From assembly GCA_946408865.1 (NCBI GenBank), contig CAMJTZ010000042.1:1-13216 (forward strand): a DNA stretch of 13,216 nucleotides, given 5' to 3'. Numbering within the stretch: position 1 is the stretch's first letter; each line of letters starts with the position of its first letter. Under the pieces are notes generated by a model. That model had not been told where the DNA came from. It made no database searches and was given only the letters and a program-made list of their open reading frames with translations. The DNA comes from an uncultured Clostridia bacterium (GTDB taxonomy: Bacteria; Bacillota_A; Clostridia; Christensenellales; Aristaeellaceae). The position numbers and the translations under genes are program-made. Below, in pieces: positions 6,302 through 12,657 of this stretch.

Positions 6302-6325
6302 CTTGATAAACCCATTCGTACAGTC

Positions 6326-6352
6326 AAAAAACAGGCAGGATTTCTCCCGCCT
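6326..6352 (-). terminator. Orphan intrinsic terminator on the minus strand
   Basis: AGGCGGGA (6345-6352), a GAAA tetraloop and TCCTGCCT (6333-6340) make an 8-bp stem with one G-U pair, followed by G and six T residues. On the plus strand the same stem has an A-C mismatch and only three T residues, so minus-strand use is favoured. No minus-strand gene lies directly upstream of it; the genes on that side run on the plus strand. Confidence 0.75.
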
Positions 6353-6406
6353 TTCGTTGAAAAAAAGATTTAGGATGAATATTTCCTTCAACAGGAGGCT
6401 TTCAGC

Positions 6407-7114
6407 ATGAAAAACATAGGATTCAAACGTAACGGCATTATATCAGAACACCCCGGTTTCCCCGGAGCGGAATCGAGGGAGTCCTTTGACAAGATGAGCC
6501 TGCACTTCGTGCTGCCGCTTGTCATCTTTTATTTCGTTATCGGCTTGCTGCTCCTGATGCTTAACGAATGGGTGACCAACGTGGCCGCTTGGGCGTTGGC
6601 CGCAGGACTGATCATCTTCGGAGGATGGTTTCTCCTGAAATACTTCCGTTCCGATCTCAAAAAGCGTCTGGCCGGAGCGGATATGGCCATCGGCCTGGTG
6701 CTGTTTCTGGCAGGCATTCTGCTCATTACCAGCCCGTCTGATATGCGGGAAGTTTTCCCCAAGATCTGGGGCCTTACCTTGGTTTTCGGTGGATTCCTGA
6801 AGATCCAGTACGCCTTTGACGAAAAGACCGTCGGGGTAGAACGGTGGTGGATTATGCTGATCTTTGCCGGTGTTTCCCTGGTGATCGGAGTGCTTGCTCT
6901 CCTGAACAGGGCTGTTTTCGGAGACAATCAGCATACCTTCATCGGGATTTTCATGATCGGTGAAGCTATCCTGGACTTGGTTACCTTTTTCCTGATCTCC
7001 CGTGGCTCCAAAGAGCAGGGGCTGACCTTGGACGCCACTTCCTCCGCGTCTGAGCCTGCCGCGCCGGCGGAACAGGAAACACCTGCGGCAGAGGATAACA
7101 GCGATGATAAATGA
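6407..7114 (+). CDS. HdeD/DUF308-like six-TM membrane protein
   Basis: A 235-residue integral membrane protein with six predicted helices at about residues 33-52, 57-78, 90-108, 118-136, 147-166 and 177-197, arranged as three helical hairpins, with Gly-rich patterns such as GLIIFGGWFLL and GLVLFLAGILLI. This is the layout of the DUF308/HdeD family; in enterobacteria HdeD is linked to acid resistance, but no function can be assigned here. An N-terminal soluble stretch of about 30 residues and an acidic Ala/Glu/Pro-rich tail (210-235) flank the membrane part. Start: ATG with AGGAGG 9 bases upstream. The 3' end overlaps the Sir2 gene by 11 bases, so the two are translationally coupled. No good plus-strand promoter was identified. 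Confidence 0.75.
   Translation: MKNIGFKRNGIISEHPGFPGAESRESFDKMSLHFVLPLVIFYFVIGLLLLMLNEWVTNVAAWALAAGLIIFGGWFLLKYFRSDLKKRLAGADMAIGLVLFLAGILLITSPSDMREVFPKIWGLTLVFGGFLKIQYAFDEKTVGVERWWIMLIFAGVSLVIGVLALLNRAVFGDNQHTFIGIFMIGEAILDLVTFFLISRGSKEQGLTLDATSSASEPAAPAEQETPAAEDNSDDK
6437..6445 (-). promoter_or_regulatory. Possible antisense promoter at the start of the HdeD-like gene
   Basis: TGATATAAT on the minus strand is a perfect extended -10, but no -35-like hexamer occurs at 16-18 bases. It lies inside the first codons of the HdeD-like gene, and a transcript would run about 105 bases to the orphan terminator at 6326-6352. Chance occurrence in coding sequence (Gly-Ile-Ile-Ser codons) is possible. Confidence 0.35.
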
Positions 7115-7820
7115 AACCTTGCAGCGCTATGTGGATGAAGCAAAACAGATAGTCTTCTTCGGGGGCGCCGGCGTATCCACAGAGAGCGGGATCCCGGATT
7201 TCCGCAGCGTTGACGGCCTGTATAACCAGAAATACGATTATCCGCCGGAACGCATACTCTCCCATACATTCTTTATGCAGCGGCCGGAAGAGTTTTTCCG
7301 CTTTTACCGGGACAAGATGCTTCCGCTCGAAGCGAAGCCGAACGCCGCCCACCTGAAACTGGCAGAATGGGAAAAAGAAGGCCGGATGACCGGCGTTGTC
7401 ACTCAAAATATTGATGGTCTGCACCAGGCAGCCGGGAGCCGGCTTGTCTTTGAACTTCACGGAAGCATTCACCGCAATTTCTGCATGAAATGCCGTAAGT
7501 TCTTCCCACCGGAATATATCCGCGACAGCAGGGATCCCGTTCCCGTCTGCTCCTGCGGCGGGCGGATTAAGCCGGATGTAGTCCTGTACGAGGAAGGGCT
7601 CGACAACGATGTCGTGGACGGTGCAATTCACGCGATCCGTACAGCGGATCTCATGATCGTCGCAGGCACAAGCCTGACCGTGTATCCCGCTGCCGGCCTG
7701 CTGCGCTATTTCCGCGGCAGCCGTCTGGTCCTTATCAACCGCGACGCTACGGCAATGGATGCGGAATGCGATCTCGTGATCCATAAAAAAGTCGGCGAAG
7801 TGCTCGGAGCGCTGACCTGA
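7104..7820 (+). CDS. cobB: Sir2-family NAD-dependent protein deacylase
   Basis: Removes acyl groups from protein lysines, consuming NAD and releasing nicotinamide and O-acyl-ADP-ribose. The 238 residues contain the NAD-binding GAGVSTESGIPDFRS (residues 21-35), TQNIDGLH (100-107), the catalytic histidine in ELHGS (His119), a four-cysteine zinc site Cys127-x2-Cys130-x18-Cys149-x-Cys151, KPDVVLYEE (156-164), GTSLTVYPAAGL (188-199) and INRD (211-214). The length and the intact zinc ribbon match bacterial class U/III deacylases, not the zinc-free Sir2 domains of defence proteins, which act as NADases. Start: ATG overlapping the end of the HdeD-like gene, with AGAGGA 8 bases upstream. The symbol is a family name; acyl preference cannot be told. 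Confidence 0.95.
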   Translation: MINETLQRYVDEAKQIVFFGGAGVSTESGIPDFRSVDGLYNQKYDYPPERILSHTFFMQRPEEFFRFYRDKMLPLEAKPNAAHLKLAEWEKEGRMTGVVTQNIDGLHQAAGSRLVFELHGSIHRNFCMKCRKFFPPEYIRDSRDPVPVCSCGGRIKPDVVLYEEGLDNDVVDGAIHAIRTADLMIVAGTSLTVYPAAGLLRYFRGSRLVLINRDATAMDAECDLVIHKKVGEVLGALT

Positions 7821-7829
7821 TTATTTTTC

Positions 7830-7858
7830 TTGACAAATATGGTTTCGTTCGGTATGAT
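7830..7858 (+). promoter_or_regulatory. helD promoter
   Basis: Consensus TTGACA, a 17-base spacer, and TATGAT (5 of 6), starting 10 bases after the Sir2 stop codon. Transcription would begin near 7865, giving a leader of about 97 bases that contains a terminator hairpin. Confidence 0.85.
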
Positions 7859-7892
7859 TCTATCCCACATGCTTGCAGGATGAACCATCCGT

Positions 7893-7931
7893 AAGCCTCT
7901 GCGAATTCAATGATTCCGGCAGAGGCTTTTT
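7893..7931 (+). terminator. Strong intrinsic terminator between the helD promoter and helD
   Basis: AAGCCTCTGC (7893-7902) pairs perfectly with GCAGAGGCTT (7919-7928). GAAT/ATTC extends the stem above a 2-base bulge, and TTTTT ends at 7931. It is preceded by a small hairpin, GGATG-AAC-CATCC (7878-7890). It may end the HdeD-Sir2 transcript, but it also lies downstream of the helD promoter and 30 bases before the helD ATG, so helD transcripts must pass it. Confidence 0.85.
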
Positions 7932-7961
7932 GCTGTTCTTCCCGGAGAAAGGAATAGACAC

Positions 7962-10175
7962 ATGAAACCGACAGTACAGCTTCCGGATCATCCGGCCGCA
8001 TACGCGGAGTATCAGCATCTTCAACAGACATGTGACGACATTTCCCGCGAAATCGCCGAGGTGGAAACGCTTACAGGCGCAAAAGCCGGCGTTCATATGG
8101 ACGTACAGATGAAAGAGGATCCTGATCAGCAGGAAGAAGTCACCATACAGCTTTTCCGTCTGCAGCTTGACCGCCTGCGTCAGCTTTCAATGGCTGCCGG
8201 ACAGGCGTATTTCGCACGCCTGGATTTCACTCCCCGGGACGCTCCCCCGGAAACCTGGTATATCGGCCGCTGGGGTGTCCTGAATCCCCTGACGTTTGAT
8301 CCGATCGTTGTCGACTGGCGATCCCCTGTTGCCAACCTCTACTATTCCGGCCAGATCGGTCCCATGGACTATACTGCACCGGACGGAAGAGTTACAGGCG
8401 AGCTGACCCTCAAGCGCATGCTGACTGTCCGGGAGCGCGCGCTGACCGGTCTTTTTGACAGCGGAATCGTTTCCCAGGAAACCTTTCTCCAGGAAGTCCT
8501 CGGATCGGTTTCCACCGACCGTCTCCGGGAAATAGTAACCACCATCCAGGCAGAACAGAATATTGTCATCCGTCATCCGCTGAACCAGAATCTCCTTGTC
8601 CAGGGAGCCGCTGGTTCCGGAAAGACCACGATTGCCCTGCACCGGATTGCCTATCTCCTCTATACGTTTCAGAAAACCCTGAAGCCGGAAAATATGATGA
8701 TTCTCGCTCCGAATCCGCTTTTCCTTTCCTATATCTCACAGGTACTTCCGGATCTCGGAGTCGAACGCGTCATTCAGACAACGTTCGAAGGCTGGTGCCG
8801 GAATGCCATGGGCAGCCGCATGCCGAAGATCCTTCCGGATAGCCGGCTGGAGAAAAACCTCTCACTTCCGGAAACAGAACGGATTTTTGCCGGGCGGATC
8901 CTCCGGATAAAAGGTTCCCTTGCCTTCATGCGGCAGCTGGAAGCCTGGCTGAACCGTCTGCAGACGGCACTCCTTCCCGATAATGGATTCAGAATAGCAG
9001 GTGTCGTGCTGATGAACCGGGAAGAGCTTGAAACCGTTTTTCTTCGGGATCTCCGCCATTTTCCGCTTGAGATGCGCATCGGTGAACTGAAAAAAATCAT
9101 TCACCGCCGACTGAAGTCCGCTGTTTCCGCACTTCGGGACCGCTACGCCGAAATGACAGATCAACTGGTCCGCCGAACGAAAGCATCTGAACCGGATACA
9201 CCGTCCCGCCAGCGCAAAATACGGGATCTCTATCTTTCCCGGGATCAGCGGTATGCTGAAATCGACGCCCGTGCCGGCGAATACATGCATCACTATCGGG
9301 ACAGGTTTCCCGCCCTCGATCTGCCGTCCCTTTACAGGACCTTCATCGCAGATACAGTGACAGATCAGGCAGAACGGGAGCATCTGTTTTCCTCTGTCGC
9401 GCTCCGGGCCGAAGATCTTCCGGCGCTCCTGATGATCTGCAACACTGTATACGGACTCAAATCCCGGCCGATGAAACATATCGTCATTGACGAATGCCAG
9501 GATTTCTCGCCTTTTCAGATCGAGCTTCTCAAACGCATGAATCCCGCAGCGACCTTCTCCCTTGTCGGTGATCTCTACCAGGGAATCCGCTCTGATGAAG
9601 GGATTCGCAGCTGGGAAGAATGGCAGGAGCCGGTTTTTGAAAACAAAGCTGCTTTCCGGCAGCTTACAGTCAGTTACCGTAATACCGTCGAAATCATGAA
9701 TCTTGCCCGTTCCGTCGCCGCGCGTCATCCGATACCGGGGATTGCCGAAACCCGACCGGTGCTGCGCCACGGAGAGATGCCCGGAATCATTCACGCCTCA
9801 AATGAGAAGGAACGCCTCACCATGATCCTCGCACAGGTACAAGCCTGGCAACAGGAAAGATTCCATTCCATTGCCCTGATTGAGAAAACAGCAGAACAGG
9901 CCAGGAAACTTTTCCGCAGTCTTCCTCCTGAACTCAACGCCCGTCTTCTTTCGGAATCGGACACTGAATACAGCGGCGGCGTTCTGGTGCTGCCTGCAAG
10001 TATCGTCAAAGGAATGGAATTCGACTGCGTCGGTATCTGCGATGTTTCCGCTGAGAACTTCCCGGACGACGAATTTCTCTGCCGTGTACTCTATGTCATG
10101 ATGACCCGCCCGCTGCATCGCCTTGCACTCTGGTACCTGAACGATCTCACGCCTTTGCTGGCTCCGGATACGTGA
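7962..10175 (+). CDS. helD: HelD-like RNA polymerase recycling ATPase (UvrD/SF1-type)
   Basis: HelD proteins are SF1-related ATPases that insert arms into RNA polymerase and release stalled or post-termination complexes. The 737 residues begin with a helical, probably coiled-coil arm (about 10-85), then the HelD-specific stretch WYIGRWGVLNP and VVDWRSPVANLYYSG (99-130). Next come Walker A GAAGSGKTTIALHRIAYL (215-232), Walker B VIDECQDFSPFQ (about residues 505-516), GDLYQGI (about 535), SYRNTVEIM (about 570), KGMEFDCV (about 682) and LYVMMTRPLHRL near the C-terminus. The length is close to known HelD (about 700-780). Start: ATG with AAAGGAA 7 bases upstream. It is a monocistronic unit with a strong promoter and a terminator-containing leader. 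The WYIGR/DWRSP segments separate it from UvrD, PcrA and Rep. Confidence 0.93.
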   Translation: MKPTVQLPDHPAAYAEYQHLQQTCDDISREIAEVETLTGAKAGVHMDVQMKEDPDQQEEVTIQLFRLQLDRLRQLSMAAGQAYFARLDFTPRDAPPETWYIGRWGVLNPLTFDPIVVDWRSPVANLYYSGQIGPMDYTAPDGRVTGELTLKRMLTVRERALTGLFDSGIVSQETFLQEVLGSVSTDRLREIVTTIQAEQNIVIRHPLNQNLLVQGAAGSGKTTIALHRIAYLLYTFQKTLKPENMMILAPNPLFLSYISQVLPDLGVERVIQTTFEGWCRNAMGSRMPKILPDSRLEKNLSLPETERIFAGRILRIKGSLAFMRQLEAWLNRLQTALLPDNGFRIAGVVLMNREELETVFLRDLRHFPLEMRIGELKKIIHRRLKSAVSALRDRYAEMTDQLVRRTKASEPDTPSRQRKIRDLYLSRDQRYAEIDARAGEYMHHYRDRFPALDLPSLYRTFIADTVTDQAEREHLFSSVALRAEDLPALLMICNTVYGLKSRPMKHIVIDECQDFSPFQIELLKRMNPAATFSLVGDLYQGIRSDEGIRSWEEWQEPVFENKAAFRQLTVSYRNTVEIMNLARSVAARHPIPGIAETRPVLRHGEMPGIIHASNEKERLTMILAQVQAWQQERFHSIALIEKTAEQARKLFRSLPPELNARLLSESDTEYSGGVLVLPASIVKGMEFDCVGICDVSAENFPDDEFLCRVLYVMMTRPLHRLALWYLNDLTPLLAPDT

Positions 10176-10204
10176 GCGATCGAACATATTACATAACTGT
10201 TTCA

Positions 10205-10233
10205 TTTACATTTCATTTCTAAAATGTTATAAT
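10205..10233 (+). promoter_or_regulatory. Promoter of the motor operon
   Basis: TTTACA (5 of 6), a 17-base spacer, and a perfect TATAAT with TGT extension, set in AT-rich DNA after helD. Transcription would begin near 10240, leaving a leader of about 98 bases. Confidence 0.85.
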
Positions 10234-10253
10234 TACATATCTTTGTTTTGCCG

Positions 10254-10297
10254 GGTTTCACTGTTGCGGGAATTTTCCGGCTTTTGAAACCGTTTTT
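10254..10297 (+). terminator. Terminator-like hairpin in the motor-operon leader
   Basis: GGTTTCA (10254-10260) pairs with TGAAACC (10285-10291), enclosing an imperfect inner hairpin GCGGGAA/TTCCGGC, and G plus TTTTT follows (10293-10297). Alternative pairings with downstream sequence would break it: TTGCGGG (10264-10270) with CCCGCAA (10306-10312), or CGGGAATTTT (10267-10276) with AAAATTTCCCG (10311-10321, one bulge). It could end helD transcripts, attenuate the motor operon, or both. Confidence 0.55.
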
Positions 10298-10337
10298 ATT
10301 GTGAACCCGCAAAATTTCCCGAACAGGAAGTGATTCA

Positions 10338-11654
10338 ATGCCTGATTTGTCGAAAGTAACGGAAATTCTCCCGGATCTCGCCGATTATCTTGTGTACGGT
10401 GCGATAGCGATTGTAACACTGATCGGTTTTTTCAAATGCCTGCTGCCGCTGTGGAAAACGACCTCCTCTCTGCGCCGCGCCATATCACGTCTGCAGGCCG
10501 AAGCAGGTCAGACCACGGACAAGCCTGTATGGCAGCAGTCCGGGTTTGTCGGCAAACGCCTGCGCGGAACCTGGCAGCGTTTTCTGCAGAATGCAGAACA
10601 ACTCGACCGCCGCGGTCTTCCAACCAATGTTGAAGACTATATCAACGATGATACGGTCACCCACGGTCCTGGTAACGCTACACTTGCGGAACTGATTCCG
10701 AACCTGCTGACCTCTCTCGGTATCCTGGGTACGTTTATGGGGCTTTCCCGTGGTCTTTCCTCCCTGAATTTCGGTGATTCCGAGAAGCTTGTGGAGGGTA
10801 TTCCCGTACTGCTTGAGGGAATGCGTTTCGCCTTCGGGACCTCTGTTGCCGGCATCAGCTGCAGTATCGGCTGCGGCCTCTGCTTCAGGAGCTGCTTCTG
10901 TATCGTTTTCAACATGCTGAACCGGATCTCTCAGGGTTCCAGCTACCGGGCAATCGATGACTTTGTGACCTCCTTCACCCAGCTGGCCATGTCCCGTCCG
11001 CTTGACAACGATGTACAGATGATCATTCAGAACCAGGACAGAAACTCCATGCTTCAGGGCATCAATGATACGCTGGTCGACCGGCTGGCAGACAACGTCG
11101 GCCGCAGCATTACGCGCGCCATGAGTCCGGTATCCGATTCCATGGATCGCTTTATCATCGGCGCCACGCGGAATCAGATTGACGGCGTAAATCGGATCGT
11201 CGCCCGCTTCCTGGACGAAATGGACCGGAGTCTGGGTAATCAGTTCTCCGCTATGGCTACCGCGATGGACGCCGTGACCCAGAACCAGATTATCGCAGCC
11301 CGGCAGACTGGGGAAACCGTTTCCTCCGCGCAGGACATCGTCAAAAACGCCCGCTCTCTGCAGGAGATGACCGGCCATATCCTCGATAAATTCGACACGT
11401 ATATGAGCGGCATCAACCAGGTGCGTGAGCACGACGAAAACTATGAAAAGCGTACGGCTGAACTGCTGAACCGGATGCAGCAGCAGAACAAGGATCTCTC
11501 AGCCCTGATCACCGATCTGGGCACGAAAATTGCTTCTCTTTCAGCGGAAGGAGAAAACGGCTCACTGAAAGAAATATGCAAAGTGCTGACTTCGATGGAA
11601 TCCCGCGTTGATTCCATTTCTGACACGCTGTCTGCCATCGCGAAGGAGGCCTGA
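10338..11654 (+). CDS. MotA/TolQ/ExbB-family proton channel protein, ZorA-like, with helical tail
   Basis: Channel subunit of a 5:2-type ion-driven motor; in the known systems a pentamer surrounds a dimer of the MotB/ZorB-type partner. The 438 residues show TM1 (about 17-38), a cytoplasmic segment (40-115), TM2 with the family motif PNLLTSLGILGTFMGLSRGL (121-140), and TM3 starting LLEGMRFAFGTSVAGIS (158-174) with Thr/Ser residues expected to line the ion path. From residue 200 to the end (about 240 residues) the sequence is polar and helical with heptad-like spacing, a cytoplasmic tail like that of ZorA and unlike MotA. TM3 is unusually cysteine-rich. Start: ATG with AGGAAG 7 bases upstream. 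First gene of a three-gene operon; the next gene starts 2 bases after its stop. The name ZorA-like describes architecture; Zorya effectors are absent. Confidence 0.85.
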   Translation: MPDLSKVTEILPDLADYLVYGAIAIVTLIGFFKCLLPLWKTTSSLRRAISRLQAEAGQTTDKPVWQQSGFVGKRLRGTWQRFLQNAEQLDRRGLPTNVEDYINDDTVTHGPGNATLAELIPNLLTSLGILGTFMGLSRGLSSLNFGDSEKLVEGIPVLLEGMRFAFGTSVAGISCSIGCGLCFRSCFCIVFNMLNRISQGSSYRAIDDFVTSFTQLAMSRPLDNDVQMIIQNQDRNSMLQGINDTLVDRLADNVGRSITRAMSPVSDSMDRFIIGATRNQIDGVNRIVARFLDEMDRSLGNQFSAMATAMDAVTQNQIIAARQTGETVSSAQDIVKNARSLQEMTGHILDKFDTYMSGINQVREHDENYEKRTAELLNRMQQQNKDLSALITDLGTKIASLSAEGENGSLKEICKVLTSMESRVDSISDTLSAIAKEA

Positions 11655-11656
11655 AT

Positions 11657-12655
11657 ATGGCGCGCCAACGCATTCACAACCGACGCGCTTCCCGCGGCGC
11701 CCAGGGCGGGCAGAGCTGGATCAGCTATTCCGATATGATGGCGGCGCTGCTCCTCATATTTGTCCTGATCCTGACATACAGCCTGTATCACTATTTCAGC
11801 ATGCTTGAAACAAAAACAAAAGAACTGAACAGTGCGATTGCCCTGAACATTGCGCAGACGGAAGAACTGAACGCCAAGGAACAGAAACTGATCATCATCC
11901 AGACCGACCTGGACAAACTGCAGGATACGCTCTCCGCCAAAGAAGAAGAACTGAACTCCACACAGGCGATTCTGATTGTCAGGGAGGAGGAGCTGGAGAA
12001 CGCGAAGGCCGCCCTTCTCGTCAAGCAGCAGGCGCTTGACGAAGCAACTGCACGGCTCGAGGAGCAACAGCTCGCGCTTGCGAGCCAGGCCCGGCGAATC
12101 GACGACCTGATCGGCATCCGTACAACAATGATCCGCGATCTGTCTGCTTCCCTTTCCGCCGCAAACATGAAAGCAACCGTTGATCCGAACACTGGTGATA
12201 TTGTACTTGATTCTTCCGTTTTCTTCGAAACAGGAAAATCAATGATCAAGGAAGAAGGGCAGGCGCTGCTGAACCGTTTTATTCCGGTTTACCTGGACGT
12301 TCTGCTGCGCGACAAGTATGCTGATTATCTCGGCGAGATCATTATCGAAGGACATACGGATTCTTCCGGTTCCTACCAGAGCAATCTGAAGCTTTCTCAG
12401 GACCGCGCTCTGCAGGTTGCTCTCTACTGTCTGAATATGCCTTCCCTTACCCGTGCCCAGAAAGCAAAGCTGCAGGAAATTCTGACCGCAAAAGGGCGCA
12501 GTTATTCTGATCTCGTCTATGATGCGAACGGCGTCGAAGATCCGGATGCTTCACGCCGCGTCGAATTCAAATTCAGCCTCAAGGATGCAGATATGATCGA
12601 GGAGCTGAACCGCATCATGTCTGCACAGGAAAATATCGAAAAAACTTCGGAGTAA
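11657..12655 (+). CDS. MotB/OmpA-family motor protein, ZorB-like, with long coiled coil
   Basis: Peptidoglycan-anchoring partner of the channel protein. The 332 residues have a short basic cytoplasmic N-terminus, then SYSDMMAALLLIFVLILTYS (23-42), a single membrane helix with the conserved aspartate (Asp26) that carries the proton in MotB and ZorB. An extracytoplasmic coiled coil follows (about 48-165), rich in Glu/Leu/Ala with 14-residue periodicity. The C-terminal OmpA-like domain (about 172-308) includes SVFFETGKSMI, IIIEGHTDSSGSYQSNLKLS (228-247), SQDRALQV and ASRRVEFKF, the residues that contact peptidoglycan. The coiled coil makes it longer than many MotB/ZorB proteins. Start: ATG with AAGGAGG 7 bases upstream, inside the end of the channel gene. 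A flagellar MotB is unlikely because no flagellar genes are present and the partner has the ZorA-type tail. Confidence 0.9.
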   Translation: MARQRIHNRRASRGAQGGQSWISYSDMMAALLLIFVLILTYSLYHYFSMLETKTKELNSAIALNIAQTEELNAKEQKLIIIQTDLDKLQDTLSAKEEELNSTQAILIVREEELENAKAALLVKQQALDEATARLEEQQLALASQARRIDDLIGIRTTMIRDLSASLSAANMKATVDPNTGDIVLDSSVFFETGKSMIKEEGQALLNRFIPVYLDVLLRDKYADYLGEIIIEGHTDSSGSYQSNLKLSQDRALQVALYCLNMPSLTRAQKAKLQEILTAKGRSYSDLVYDANGVEDPDASRRVEFKFSLKDADMIEELNRIMSAQENIEKTSE

Positions 12656-12657
12656 AT

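Noticed and set aside
7869..7892. Leader peptide in the helD leader
   Set aside because: Two overlapping mini-frames (4 codons each: MLAG and MNHP) can be read, but they are too short, have no ribosome site, and show no codon bias that would suggest attenuation by translation.
8862..9794. Minus-strand frame of 310 codons opposite helD
   Set aside because: It lies entirely within helD and shows no motif or ribosome site; explained by base composition of the helD reading frame.
10485..11432. Minus-strand frame of 315 codons opposite the ZorA-like gene
   Set aside because: It is a shadow frame with no start context or motif; the plus-strand frame has clear MotA/TolQ features and an operon arrangement.
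10338..12655. Flagellar MotA/MotB stator genes
   Set aside because: The channel protein has a long C-terminal helical tail and three rather than four clear membrane segments; the partner has an extended coiled coil; and no flagellar or chemotaxis gene is in the window.
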